A stretch of 64,000 nt of DNA from Clostridiales bacterium (GTDB taxonomy: Bacteria; Bacillota; Clostridia; Oscillospirales; Oscillospiraceae): contig JAAVHX010000034.1 of assembly GCA_014799475.1 (NCBI GenBank), positions 1-64,000 on the forward strand, given 5' to 3'. The translations under genes and the position numbers were made by a program. Below are positions 8,140 to 17,376 of this stretch, piece by piece. A model generated the notes under the pieces. The model saw nothing but the letters and a program-made list of their open reading frames with translations, did no database searches and was not told where the DNA came from. Each line of letters opens with the position of its first letter. The stretch's first letter is position 1.

Positions 8140-10521
8140 TCAGAGAGGCCAGCTGGGGAACCAGCGCAGAAAATAGGTGCTGTACCAGGTTGGCACGTAG
8201 ATACCGATGAGTTCGGGATAGAAAATGGCGTACAGCCCCGCCGCGCAGCCGGTGAAGCCGTAGACCGCCAGCCGGTACCCCGTCCGCTTCCGGGTCATCA
8301 TGTCGTCCATGAGGTAGGCAATGGCGAAGCACAAAAACAGCACTGTGGGGAAGTAGTGGTAGGCGAACAGGATGCGCCCGATGGGCAGCCAGGGCACAAA
8401 TTGGGACAGGATGGCGACGAGGATGAACAGCCCCTTGCCGCATTTCCGCCGCACCGTCTGGATGGCCACGCCGAAGAAGGCCGCCAGCCCCGCCCAGGAC
8501 ACCAGGGGGTTGTTGAAGGAGGCGAACAGGCTCTTCATCCCCGGCACGTCCAGGTCGCGGTAGTACAGGATGGGCCGTCCGTCGAAGATCCACTGGTACC
8601 AATAGGATTCGTAGGGGTGGTGGGTTTTAACGCTCTGGTGGTAGGTGAGCATGAAGTGCTGGTTTTTCAGCATGATGTCCACCGGGTTGACGCTCTTATC
8701 CGGGATGGCCTGGAAGAACGCCCCGATCCGATCCCCCATGCCGGGGGCCTTGCCCGTTTCCGCCAGCTTTTCAGTGACCTGCGCGAGCTGCCCCGGCAGC
8801 CTGTCCAGGTGCTGGGGGAGCTGGACAAAGGGCCAGGTCAGGGACTCCCGGGCCATCCCCCAGAAGCCGGCGGCATTGCCCTTTGCCACGGCGTAGGGGA
8901 AATAGGACACCGTGTAAATACAAAGGGGAATGATAACAAAGAATAATACGGACAGTAAGATGGTTCCCGCCACGTGAATGGCGAAAGAGGGCACCTGGGG
9001 CCGCTCCCAGGGGGGCGGGGCCTCCTGGAACATGGCCTCCGTCACCTCCTGACGGAGCTCCGGGGGGGCCGCCGTCCGCCGGGCCTCGTTCTCCGCCTCG
9101 TGCCAATCCCCGGCCTTGAAAACCATCCCCAGCAGCCACAGCAGGGCCAGCCCCGCCCCGGCGTATACCACCGTCCACTTGGAGGCGCAGCCGATGCCCC
9201 AGAACAGGCCGCTGAGCCCCAGGGGCAGGATGTAATGCCGCAGCTTCTTCCCGGCGGGCACCGCCAGCCAGCGGTACATGAAGTAGTAGGACACCAGGAT
9301 AAAGAACACGCCGTAGGTGTCGATGGTGGCGATGCGGGTCTGCACCAGGTGCATAAAGTCGAAGGTGAACAGGGCCGTGCCGCACAGGGCCACGGGGGTT
9401 TTGCCGAACAGGTTTTTGAGGAAGAGATACAGCACCGGCACCATCAGCACGCCGAACAGCGTGCCCATGAACCGCCAGCCGAAGGGGACCATGCCGAACA
9501 TCATGATCCCGACGGAGATGATCAGCTTGCCCAGGGGCGGGTGGGACACCTCATAGGGATAGACGTTGTTGAGATGCTCCAGGGCGGTGCGGGGGTGGTA
9601 AATTTCATCGAAGTAGGAGGAGTTGAAATATGTGGGGTGGGCCGGAATGATGTCCTGCTCGTCAAAGAGGGCGTCCGCCCCGGTGGGAGAGACATCGAGC
9701 CTGTTATCTGAATCGTTGTAGAGGACCATCTCCCCCAGCTCCATGGGGAGATGGTGGGCGTCGGGGATGGCGGTCAGCCGAAAGTATTTCGCCTGGACGA
9801 CAGCGCCGTCCTGTATGGTGATGTGATGCCACTTGAGCAGGGTGTTATATGCCTGCCGGATGGACTGCACCGACCCGGCGGGAGCTCCCGGGGACACCTG
9901 GGTCCAATAGTAGGCGGTCCTGGTCTGGAGGTCGGTGGTGTCCTGCCCGGGCCGCTTGGCTGTCCACGCGCCGTCCACAAAGACCTCGTCCACGACCTGA
10001 AGGGCAGTCCACTCCTCCCCGTCGGCGGAAACCTCCAGCGAGTATGCCCCGGTGCCGATGCGGGTGTACCAGCCGATACCGGCCAGGGCGACCTCCTGAT
10101 CCAGTTCCCAGGTGATCGTCTCCCGCTCCATAAAGGGCTGGACGGACTGGGGCGCGGACAGGCTACCCAGCCGGAAAAACGCCGTGAAGGCGTACACCGC
10201 CGTCAGCAGCAGTACGGGCAGGACGTCCCGCCGCTCCATGGGGTGGCAGGGCAGGGTGAGGGTCATGCGCCGGGGCTTGGAGCGCTCCTCCGACATGGCG
10301 ATCCACTCCAGGCTGCGGGGCCGGGGGCGCAGGCACCACCAGTAGTAGACGAAAAAGGAGACGCACACCCCCATCCCCAGGATGGCCCACACAAAGGCGG
10401 GGGACAGATTGCCAAAAAACCAGGACACGCCGTATACCACCGCGTCCCAGGCCTGCCCGAAGGTGAGCGGGGCGCTCTCCTCCGGCGCGGCCGAGGCGGT
10501 CAAAGCCAGTAAGTTGATCAT
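8140..10521 (-). CDS. Dolichyl-phosphate-mannose-protein mannosyltransferase family (GT39) with a discoidin-like insert
   Basis: 793 aa polytopic membrane glycosyltransferase. Two N-terminal membrane segments come first, then an extracytoplasmic region (about 125-290) whose pattern (WELDQEVALAGIGWY, YSLEVSADGEEW, KYFRL) resembles an F5/8-type C (discoidin) carbohydrate-binding fold. The GT39 core follows, with YFDEIYHPRTA holding the Asp-Glu pair of the first loop, SHPPLGK, and about ten further membrane segments. GT39 enzymes move a lipid-linked mannose to Ser/Thr of exported proteins. The chosen ATG has GGAGG at 5 bases; the tracked start is 36 codons upstream and unsupported. Donor and targets are unknown. 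Confidence 0.85.
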   Translation of the reverse strand: MINLLALTASAAPEESAPLTFGQAWDAVVYGVSWFFGNLSPAFVWAILGMGVCVSFFVYYWWCLRPRPRSLEWIAMSEERSKPRRMTLTLPCHPMERRDVLPVLLLTAVYAFTAFFRLGSLSAPQSVQPFMERETITWELDQEVALAGIGWYTRIGTGAYSLEVSADGEEWTALQVVDEVFVDGAWTAKRPGQDTTDLQTRTAYYWTQVSPGAPAGSVQSIRQAYNTLLKWHHITIQDGAVVQAKYFRLTAIPDAHHLPMELGEMVLYNDSDNRLDVSPTGADALFDEQDIIPAHPTYFNSSYFDEIYHPRTALEHLNNVYPYEVSHPPLGKLIISVGIMMFGMVPFGWRFMGTLFGVLMVPVLYLFLKNLFGKTPVALCGTALFTFDFMHLVQTRIATIDTYGVFFILVSYYFMYRWLAVPAGKKLRHYILPLGLSGLFWGIGCASKWTVVYAGAGLALLWLLGMVFKAGDWHEAENEARRTAAPPELRQEVTEAMFQEAPPPWERPQVPSFAIHVAGTILLSVLFFVIIPLCIYTVSYFPYAVAKGNAAGFWGMARESLTWPFVQLPQHLDRLPGQLAQVTEKLAETGKAPGMGDRIGAFFQAIPDKSVNPVDIMLKNQHFMLTYHQSVKTHHPYESYWYQWIFDGRPILYYRDLDVPGMKSLFASFNNPLVSWAGLAAFFGVAIQTVRRKCGKGLFILVAILSQFVPWLPIGRILFAYHYFPTVLFLCFAIAYLMDDMMTRKRTGYRLAVYGFTGCAAGLYAIFYPELIGIYVPTWYSTYFLRWFPSWPL

Positions 10522-10663
10522 GGGAACCTCCATGCGCACCGGGTGCGCTCGCGTCAGTAAACCGGGCCGATACTCATACCCCAATATCTTACTACGAACC
10601 GGCGGGAAAAGAAAGCCCTTTTTTGCCAACTCTTTTTAAGCCCGGGCGGCGCGCCAAAAAAAC

Positions 10664-10692
10664 TGCCCCGGTACGGCGCGCGTACCGGGACA
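10664..10692 (-). terminator. Terminator of bioY
   Basis: Read on the minus strand, a GC-rich stem (CCCGGTAC pairing with GTACCGGG over a 7-base loop) is followed by a run of seven T, just downstream of the bioY stop. Confidence 0.85.
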
Positions 10693-10703
10693 GGGCGCTG
10701 GGT

Positions 10704-11288
10704 TCACAGCAGGTTGGCCCGCTCCAGCCGGCGGCGGACGGGCGTACCCACAATGAGCGCCACCGCCATCTTGGCCAGATCCCAGGGGATAAACGGGAAC
10801 ACGCAGGCCGCCAGGGCTTTTTGCAGGTCTACCCCGGCCTGGACGCAGTACCAGGCGGTGCCGAAGGCGTACAGCACCGCGGTGGCCGCCACCATCCCCA
10901 TGAACTGGGCCGCCAGGGCGATGACCATGCCGGACTTGCCTTTTTCATCAAAGCGGTGGGCTGACCATTGGACCACCGCCCCCGCCAGCAGGACCATGGG
11001 CAGATAGCCCACCAGATAGCCCCCCGTGGGGCCCAGCAGACGGGCCGCGCCCCCCATGTAGTTGCTGAACACCGGCAGGCCCACAAAGCCCACCAGTAGG
11101 TACACCAGGGTGCTCACCGTCCCCCAGACGCCTCCCAGCATATAGGCGGTCAGGTAGATGGCCAGGGTGCCCCCGGTGATGGAGATGGGGCCGATGGGGA
11201 TGGAGATGGGGGCGATCACGCACGTCACCGCCGCCATCACGGCGCACAGGGTGAGCCGCCGGGTGTCCACTAAGGATCTCGTTGTCAT
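10704..11288 (-). CDS. bioY: Biotin transporter BioY (ECF S-component)
   Basis: 194 aa with six hydrophobic segments, the usual BioY size. Family signatures include the ITGGTLAIYLTAYMLGG region and the GPTGGYLVGYLP motif. BioY binds biotin in the membrane, alone or with the shared EcfAT energy module; no EcfAT genes are in the window. Regulation is unusually clear: the promoter contains a BirA-type operator over its -10 box. No biotin synthesis gene is nearby, so uptake is the only visible biotin function here. Confidence 0.92.
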   Translation of the reverse strand: MTTRSLVDTRRLTLCAVMAAVTCVIAPISIPIGPISITGGTLAIYLTAYMLGGVWGTVSTLVYLLVGFVGLPVFSNYMGGAARLLGPTGGYLVGYLPMVLLAGAVVQWSAHRFDEKGKSGMVIALAAQFMGMVAATAVLYAFGTAWYCVQAGVDLQKALAACVFPFIPWDLAKMAVALIVGTPVRRRLERANLL

Positions 11289-11303
11289 ATAGGATCACTC
11301 CAA

Positions 11304-11335
11304 TTGTAAACTGATTTGCGAGTTAGAGTATACAA
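11304..11335 (-). promoter_or_regulatory. BirA (biotin repressor) operator over the bioY -10
   Basis: Inverted 9-base half-sites TTGTATACT and AGTTTACAA (read on the minus strand), matching at 8 of 9 positions and separated by exactly 14 bases. This is the architecture known for BirA operators. The left half-site contains the -10 hexamer TATACT, so bound BirA should block bioY transcription when biotin is plentiful. Confidence 0.8.
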
Positions 11336-11355
11336 TAGGGGCGGCGCCTTGTCAA
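11327..11355 (-). promoter_or_regulatory. Sigma-A promoter of bioY
   Basis: TTGACA (11350-11355), a 17-base spacer and TATACT (11327-11332) on the minus strand. This near-consensus promoter would need repression, in line with the overlapping BirA operator. Confidence 0.85.
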
Positions 11356-11493
11356 GACCGTTTTTCCCGGCATTGCCTTTTTGATCTGGATGTGATAAGA
11401 TGAACAAAATTGCGCTGCCGGGTGGTAACGGGCCGATTTCTGCCCGGTTTATCAGCGGATGAAAGTTCTTCTTCGGTTACTTGGGAGGTCTCC

Positions 11494-12519
11494 ATGAAGA
11501 TAACATATCTGGTTCAGCGGGCGCTGAATATGAACTACAAGGCCATGCTGGGCAAAATCAGCTCCATCCACAAAAAGACGGGCCGCTCCCGCCTATCCAT
11601 CTTCCGGGATATGCGGGACTGCGCGGTGAAGTACGGCGCGGGCTATATGGACTACGACCTGTTTGAGATGTACGACCTCACCCCGGAGCAGCGGGACACC
11701 TACCTGACCCGGGGGCGGAACAACGAGATCGTGGTGAAGTACAACGACAAGGCCCACATGGACGATCTGGGGGACAAAGTCAAGTTTAACGCCCGGTTTG
11801 AGCGGTTCCTCCACCGGGATTGGATCCCGGTGACCGGGGACAACCGGGAGGAGGTGCTGGCCTTTCTGGCCCGCCACCCGGTGTTCATGGCAAAGCCCTC
11901 AACGGGGAGCTGCGGCTGGGGCATCGAGAAGCTGAAGGCGGAGGACTACCCCTCCCTGGACGCCCTCTACGACCACCTGGCGGAGCGTGCCCCACTGTTG
12001 GAGCTGGAGGAGGTCATCGTCCAGCACCCCGCGGTGGCGGCCATCTATCCCGGCTCCATCAACACGGTGCGCATGGTGACCATCCGGGGGAAGAGCGGCA
12101 AGGTGTATCTGGTCACCGCTATGTTCCGCATCGGCAACGGCAAGTTCGTGGACAACTTCAACAGCGGCGGCATGGTGGCCCCCATGGACCCGGAGACGGG
12201 CGCCGTCATCGACCGGGCGCTGGACAAGCAGAAGAGCCTGTACGCAGACCACCCCGCCACGGGGACGCAGATCAAGGGCTTCACCTTCCCCGACTGGGAC
12301 AGGGCCAAAGCCCTGGTGACGGAGGCCGCCCAGATCATCCCCGAGGTGGGCTACGTGGGCTGGGACGTGTGCTTTACCCCGGACGGGCCCTGCCTGGTGG
12401 AGGGCAACCAGTTCCCCGGCCATGACATCTATCAGCTCCCCGTCCACACGCCGGACAAGATCGGCATCATGCCCCGGTTCCGGGCCATTGAGGCGGAGGA
12501 GGAAGCGCTGAACCGATAG
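11494..12519 (+). CDS. ATP-grasp protein of the sugar-transfer-associated family
   Basis: 341 aa. The central and C-terminal parts carry ATP-grasp features: FMAKPSTGSCGWGI as nucleotide-binding lysine and glycine loop, GSINTVRMVT, and a metal-site segment ending in LVEGNQFPG. It fits the alpha-L-glutamate ligase-related or sugar-transfer-associated ATP-grasp group, often linked to capsule or envelope polymers. Such enzymes join a carboxylate to an amine or thiol using ATP; the substrate is unknown. The start ATG has GGGAGG at 6-base spacing; the tracked ORF begins 28 codons earlier without support. It is a single transcription unit closed by its own terminator. Confidence 0.8.
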   Translation: MKITYLVQRALNMNYKAMLGKISSIHKKTGRSRLSIFRDMRDCAVKYGAGYMDYDLFEMYDLTPEQRDTYLTRGRNNEIVVKYNDKAHMDDLGDKVKFNARFERFLHRDWIPVTGDNREEVLAFLARHPVFMAKPSTGSCGWGIEKLKAEDYPSLDALYDHLAERAPLLELEEVIVQHPAVAAIYPGSINTVRMVTIRGKSGKVYLVTAMFRIGNGKFVDNFNSGGMVAPMDPETGAVIDRALDKQKSLYADHPATGTQIKGFTFPDWDRAKALVTEAAQIIPEVGYVGWDVCFTPDGPCLVEGNQFPGHDIYQLPVHTPDKIGIMPRFRAIEAEEEALNR

Positions 12520-12537
12520 GCGCAATTTAGCAAAACC

Positions 12538-12566
12538 GGCCCCGCGTTGACGGCGCGGGGCCTTTT
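12538..12566 (+). terminator. Terminator after the ATP-grasp gene
   Basis: GGCCCCGCG pairs with CGCGGGGCC over a short loop and TTTT follows, 18 bases past the ATP-grasp stop and just before the methionine operon. Confidence 0.85.
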
Positions 12567-12583
12567 CACAAGAGGGTGATGGG

Positions 12584-13243
12584 ATGAAGCTGGATCTATC
12601 AGAGCCCCTGCGCTACCTGGGGGTGCGGGGTGAGCCTGACCCCGCGCTGTACACTGAGATGTCCGCTGTAGCGGGCAGGCTCACCCGAGCTGTGACGCCC
12701 CGGTGGGTGTGGCGGGTGTTTCACGTGAAACATACGTTTGATGGAGAGGGGCTGGAGGGGACGGGCCTCGTCCTCACCGGGGAGATGGCCCGCAAAATGC
12801 TGGCGGACTGCTCCCAGGCCGTCCTGTTGGCCTGCACCCTGGGGGCGGGGTTTGAGACGTTACTGCGGGCCGAGCAGGCCCGGAGCATAGCCCGTGCCGC
12901 CATGCTGGACGCCTGCGGCTCCGCCTGGGTGGAGTGTGGGTGTGACCAGGCGGAGCGGGAGATTTCCGCCCGGTTCCCGGGGATATACCGCACCGACCGC
13001 TTCAGCCCCGGCTACGGCGACCTGCCGCTGGAGCTGCAAAAGGACATCTGCGCCCTGTTGGACGCCCAGCGGCGGCTGGGGGTGCAGGTGACGGACAGCC
13101 TGCTGATGAACCCCACCAAGTCCGTCACCGCCATTATTGGGCTGTCAGACAACCCCCAGCCCGCCCGGGTGAAGGGCTGCAAGTTCTGCAATCTGCGCGA
13201 AAGCTGCCAATACCGCAAGGAGGGGAAAACCTGTGGATCTTGA
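12584..13243 (+). CDS. Stand-alone MetH reactivation-domain-like protein
   Basis: 219 aa related to the C-terminal activation domain of cobalamin-dependent methionine synthase, here a separate gene. The signature FSPGYGDLPLELQKDI followed by LLMNPTKSVTAIIGLS is that of the SAM-binding activation fold. In full-length MetH this domain supplies the methyl group of SAM for reductive rescue of oxidised cobalamin. The C-terminus adds a cysteine cluster (CKFCNLRESC). The gene overlaps metH by 11 bases, so translation is probably coupled, and the next gene lacks this domain: the two together make up a split MetH. Confidence 0.88.
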   Translation: MKLDLSEPLRYLGVRGEPDPALYTEMSAVAGRLTRAVTPRWVWRVFHVKHTFDGEGLEGTGLVLTGEMARKMLADCSQAVLLACTLGAGFETLLRAEQARSIARAAMLDACGSAWVECGCDQAEREISARFPGIYRTDRFSPGYGDLPLELQKDICALLDAQRRLGVQVTDSLLMNPTKSVTAIIGLSDNPQPARVKGCKFCNLRESCQYRKEGKTCGS

Positions 13244-15617
13244 TTTCTTATACGATGGGATCGTCATTCTGGACGGCGCCATGGGCACCGTTTTACAGCA
13301 GAAGGGCCTGCCCCCCGGGGGCAAGCCGGAGCTGCTGAACTTTACCCAGCCCGACTTACTCCGAAGCGTTTACCGGGAGTACATCGACGCCGGGAGCAAT
13401 ATCATCTACGCCAACACTTTCGGGGCCAGCGCCCCCAAGCTGGCCGGGACGGGCAAAACGGTGGACGAGGTGGTGTCCGCCGCTATCGCCATCGCGAAGG
13501 AGGCCGCCGCTGGGACCGATGCCGGCAGTCTGCCGACTGCCGTAGCCCTGGACATGGGCCCCCTGGGGGAGCTGCTGGAGCCGCTGGGCACGCTGTCCTT
13601 CGAGCGGGCCTATGAGTATTTTAAAGAGGTGGCTGTGGCGGGCGAAAAGGCGGGGGCCGATTTGGCGGTCATCGAGACCATGACCGACCTGTACGAGGCC
13701 AAAGCCGCCCTGCTGGCGGTGAAGGAAAACACCCGCCTGCCCGCGCTGGTCACCATGTCCTTTGAGCAAAACGGCCGCACCTTCACCGGCTGCACCATCG
13801 CCTCCATGGCCCGGACGCTGGAGGGGCTGGGGGCGGACGCCATCGGGCTGAACTGCTCCCTTGGCCCCGACCTGCTGGCTCCCATGCTCAAGGAACTGTG
13901 CGAGAACACCCGCCTGCCCGTCATCGCCAAGCCCAACGCGGGCCTGCCCGACCCAGCCACCGGGGCCTACGACATGGGCCCGGAGGAGTTCGTCCGGGCC
14001 CTGGCCCCCTGCCTGGACGTAGGTGTCACCATTTTCGGCGGCTGCTGCGGCACCTCGCCGGAATATATCCGGGCGCTGGCACTAGCCCTGAAAGATAAGA
14101 TGCCCGCCCCCCGTGTGTACCGATCTGCGGGTTTCATCTGCTCCGCCATGACCCCCTGTTTCCTGGAGGGGGTGCGGGTCATCGGCGAGCGGGTCAACCC
14201 CACGGGCAAAAAGCGCTTCCAGCAGGCCCTGCTGGAAAACGACCTGGACTATATCCTGGACGTGGCCGTCCAGCAGGAGGACGCGGGGGCGGACATCCTG
14301 GACGTGAACGTGGGCTTCCCCGGGGTGGACGAGGTGGCCATGCTCCCCCGTGTGGTGAAGAAGATCCAGAGCGCCGTCTCCCTGCCCCTACAATTGGATT
14401 CCTCCAACCCGGACGCCCTGGAGGCGGGGCTGCGGGTGTATAACGGCAAGGCGGCGGTGAATTCGGTGAACGGCGAGCGGGCGGTGCTGGACCGCGTTCT
14501 GCCCATCGTGAAGAAATACGGGGCCAGCGTAGTGGGCCTGTGCCTGGACGAAAAGGGCATCCCCCAGACCGCCGAGGGCCGGGTGGCCATTGCCCGCCGC
14601 ATCCTGGACGCGGCCCTCAGCTACGGCATTCCGGCGGAGGATGTGTGGATCGACTGCCTGACCCTCACCGTGTCCGCCCAGCAGGAGCAGGCACAAGAGA
14701 CCCTCAAGGCCGTGCGCATGGTGCGGGAGGAGCTGGGGCTCCAGGTGGTGCTGGGGGTGTCCAACATCTCCTTCGGCCTGCCCAGCCGCTCCCTGGTCAC
14801 CCAGAATTTCCTCATCCAGGCCATGGCGGCGGGGCTCACCCTGCCCATCATCAACCCCAACCAGCGGGAGATGATGGACGCGGTGGCGGCGTTCAAGGTG
14901 CTGTCCGGCGAGGACGTGGGCAGCCGGGGCTACATCGCCCGGTTTGCCGACGCCGCCCCGGCGGCGAAAACCGCCTCCGCCGCGCCGGGGAAAGGTCTTA
15001 CCCTGGAGGACGCGATCATCCGTGGCTTGGAGGGGGACGCCGGACGGTTGGCGAAGGAGGCGCTGCAAAGCCAGGACGAGCTGTCCCTGGTGGAAGGGCG
15101 GCTTATCCCCGCCCTGGACAGGGTGGGCGAGGACTACGAGGCGGGGCGGGCCTTCCTGCCCCAGCTGCTCTCCGCCGCCCAGGCCGCCCAGGCGGTGTTC
15201 GAGGTCATCAAGGCGTCCGTGGCCCAAAAGGGCGGCGCCCCGGTGAAGAAGGGCAAGTTCGCCATCGCCACCGTCAAGGGGGACATCCACGACATCGGCA
15301 AGAACATCGTGCGCACGGTGATGGAGAACTACGGCTATGAAGCCGTTGACCTGGGCCGGGACGTGCCGCCCGAGGTCATTGTGGACACGGTGAAGGAGCA
15401 GAATATCAAACTGGTGGGGCTGTCCGCCCTGATGACCACCACCCTGCCCGCCATGGAGGAGACCATCCGGCAGCTCAAGGCCCTGCCCGACCCGCCGATT
15501 GTCTGGGTGGGCGGCGCGGTGGTGACCCCCGAGTACGCCAGGGAGATGGGGGCGGACTACTACGCGAAGGACGCTAGAGCGTCGGTGGAGATCGCCCGGA
15601 AGGTGTTTGGAGCATGA
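13233..15617 (+). CDS. metH: Cobalamin-dependent methionine synthase lacking the activation domain
   Basis: 794 aa, about 400 shorter than E. coli MetH. Modules in order: homocysteine methyltransferase barrel (1-290) with the zinc ligands in FGGCCGTS and an upstream GLNCS, a methyltetrahydrofolate/pterin-binding barrel (about 310-580, starting VIGERVNPTGKKRF), a helical cap (about 600-670), and a B12-binding Rossmann domain (about 680-794) with the histidine ligand in DIHDIGKN. The reaction moves the methyl of methyl-THF through cobalamin to homocysteine. The start GTG follows AGGAGGGG inside the previous gene. The missing activation domain is supplied by that gene. The stop overlaps the next start (ATGA). 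Confidence 0.94.
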   Translation: MDLDFLYDGIVILDGAMGTVLQQKGLPPGGKPELLNFTQPDLLRSVYREYIDAGSNIIYANTFGASAPKLAGTGKTVDEVVSAAIAIAKEAAAGTDAGSLPTAVALDMGPLGELLEPLGTLSFERAYEYFKEVAVAGEKAGADLAVIETMTDLYEAKAALLAVKENTRLPALVTMSFEQNGRTFTGCTIASMARTLEGLGADAIGLNCSLGPDLLAPMLKELCENTRLPVIAKPNAGLPDPATGAYDMGPEEFVRALAPCLDVGVTIFGGCCGTSPEYIRALALALKDKMPAPRVYRSAGFICSAMTPCFLEGVRVIGERVNPTGKKRFQQALLENDLDYILDVAVQQEDAGADILDVNVGFPGVDEVAMLPRVVKKIQSAVSLPLQLDSSNPDALEAGLRVYNGKAAVNSVNGERAVLDRVLPIVKKYGASVVGLCLDEKGIPQTAEGRVAIARRILDAALSYGIPAEDVWIDCLTLTVSAQQEQAQETLKAVRMVREELGLQVVLGVSNISFGLPSRSLVTQNFLIQAMAAGLTLPIINPNQREMMDAVAAFKVLSGEDVGSRGYIARFADAAPAAKTASAAPGKGLTLEDAIIRGLEGDAGRLAKEALQSQDELSLVEGRLIPALDRVGEDYEAGRAFLPQLLSAAQAAQAVFEVIKASVAQKGGAPVKKGKFAIATVKGDIHDIGKNIVRTVMENYGYEAVDLGRDVPPEVIVDTVKEQNIKLVGLSALMTTTLPAMEETIRQLKALPDPPIVWVGGAVVTPEYAREMGADYYAKDARASVEIARKVFGA

Positions 15618-17371
15618 ACATTCGAGCGTATTTGGCGCAGGGCAAGCCCCTGCTGTTTGACGGGGCCATGGGGACCTACTTTGCCTCCCGCCCCGGCAGG
15701 ACCGAGACCCGGTGCGAGCCGGCCAATTTGAATCACCCAGAGGAGATCGCCGCCATCCACCGCTCCTATCTGGAGGCGGGCGCCCGTGCCATCCGCACCA
15801 ACACCTTCGACGTGGGGACGGACGGGGAGGGGGCCGGACGGATCATCCGGGCGGGGTGCCGCCTCGCCCTGGAGGCGGCCCAGCCCTTCGGGGCCGTTGT
15901 GTTTGCCGACCTGGGCCCCGCTCCTCTGGAGGGGGCGCTGTCCCCCGGAGAGTGTTACTGCCAACAGGCGGAGATATTTCTGGATCAGGGGCTGACCTGT
16001 TTCGCGGCGGAGACCCTGTCCTCCGACGAGGGTGTCCCCGAGCTGGCCCGGTACATCAAAGAACGCTGCCCCGAGGCGTTCCTGCTGGTGTCCTTCGCCG
16101 TGGGAGCGGACGGGATGACCCGGGAGGGCCTGCCGGGGCGCGCCCTCTTTGAGCGGGCCGCCGCCCTGGAGGGGGTGGACGCGGTGGGCTTCAACTGCGT
16201 GTCCGGCCCCCACCATCTGCTGGAATTTGTCCGGGGGCTGGATCTGGGCGTTTTGAACGGCAAGGTCCTGTCCATGATGCCCAACGCGGGCTATCCCACG
16301 GTGCTGGGGCGAAGGGTGGTATACCAGGGACAGGCGGACTATTTCGCCGCCCAGCTGGCGGACATCGCCCGGGCGGGGGCGGCCATTGTGGGCGGCTGCT
16401 GCGGCACCACGCCCCGTCACATCGCGGCCACCGCCGGGGCGCTGAAAGACCTCTCCGCCAAGCTGTCTGCCCCTCCTGCCCAGCCTAGGGCGGCATTAGT
16501 GACACGTTCTGTAGAAAACCACCTTAGGAACAAACTGGAGGCGGGGAAACGTGTTATTGCCGTGGAGCTGGATCCGCCGGCGGACGACCGGGTGGACGCC
16601 TTCATGGACGGGGTCCGCGCCCTGCGGGAGGCGGGGGCGGACGCCATCACCGTGTCCGACTGCCCGGTGGGCCGTCCCCGCGCGGACAGCTCCCTGCTGG
16701 CCTGTAAGATCCGCCGGGAGACGGGGATGGAGCCTCTGCCCCACATGACCTGCCGGGACCGCAACCTGAACGCCACCAAGGCGCTGCTGCTGGGGCTGAG
16801 CATGGAGGGGGTGCGCAACGTGCTGCTGGTCACCGGCGACCCCGTCCCCACCGAGGACCGGGACGAGGTGAAGAGCGTGTTCAACTTCAACTCCCGGAAG
16901 CTGATCCGCTATGTCAGCGGGCTCACCGACCACGGCCTGTCCGCCCCCTTCCAGATATTCGGGGCGCTGAACGTGAACGCCGTCAACTTCCAGAAGCAGC
17001 TGGAGCTGGCCCTGGAGAAGGAGGAGGCCGGGGCGGCGGGCTTCCTCACCCAGCCGGTGCACTCCCCCCGGGCGCTGGAAAACCTGGCGCTGGCCCGTCA
17101 GACGCTGAAGGGCAAAATCCTGGGCGGTGTGTTCCCCATCGTCAGCCACCGCAACGCCCTGTTCCTCAACAACGAGGTGGCGGGGGTGTCCGTACCGGAG
17201 GAGATCGTGAGGCGCTACGAGGGCCTGGGCCGGGAGGAGGCGGAGGAGCTGGCCCTGGAGCTGTCGGTGAAAACCGCCCGGGACATGGAGCCCTATACCG
17301 ACGGGTGGTATCTCATGACCCCCTTCCGGCGGGTGGAATTGATTACGCGGATCATGGCGGAGCTGAGATAA
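15614..17371 (+). CDS. Homocysteine S-methyltransferase / methylenetetrahydrofolate reductase fusion
   Basis: 585 aa, the domain order of B. subtilis YitJ. Residues 1-285 form a zinc-dependent homocysteine methyltransferase barrel (LLFDGAMGTYF; zinc cysteines in VGGCCGTT); residues 310-585 form a MetF-type flavin TIM barrel (VIAVELDPPADD, PHMTCRDRN, LLVTGDP). The MTHFR half makes methyl-THF, the substrate of MetH encoded just upstream with ATGA overlap. Having a second methyltransferase barrel beside MetH suggests a domain that interacts with MetH or uses another methyl donor; which one is not visible from sequence. A strong terminator follows. Confidence 0.92.
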   Translation: MNIRAYLAQGKPLLFDGAMGTYFASRPGRTETRCEPANLNHPEEIAAIHRSYLEAGARAIRTNTFDVGTDGEGAGRIIRAGCRLALEAAQPFGAVVFADLGPAPLEGALSPGECYCQQAEIFLDQGLTCFAAETLSSDEGVPELARYIKERCPEAFLLVSFAVGADGMTREGLPGRALFERAAALEGVDAVGFNCVSGPHHLLEFVRGLDLGVLNGKVLSMMPNAGYPTVLGRRVVYQGQADYFAAQLADIARAGAAIVGGCCGTTPRHIAATAGALKDLSAKLSAPPAQPRAALVTRSVENHLRNKLEAGKRVIAVELDPPADDRVDAFMDGVRALREAGADAITVSDCPVGRPRADSSLLACKIRRETGMEPLPHMTCRDRNLNATKALLLGLSMEGVRNVLLVTGDPVPTEDRDEVKSVFNFNSRKLIRYVSGLTDHGLSAPFQIFGALNVNAVNFQKQLELALEKEEAGAAGFLTQPVHSPRALENLALARQTLKGKILGGVFPIVSHRNALFLNNEVAGVSVPEEIVRRYEGLGREEAEELALELSVKTARDMEPYTDGWYLMTPFRRVELITRIMAELR

Positions 17372-17376
17372 AAAAT

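Noticed and set aside
12520-12583. SAM riboswitch or T-box before the methionine operon
   Set aside because: Only about 60 bases separate the genes and they hold a terminator of the preceding gene; there is no room for a riboswitch.
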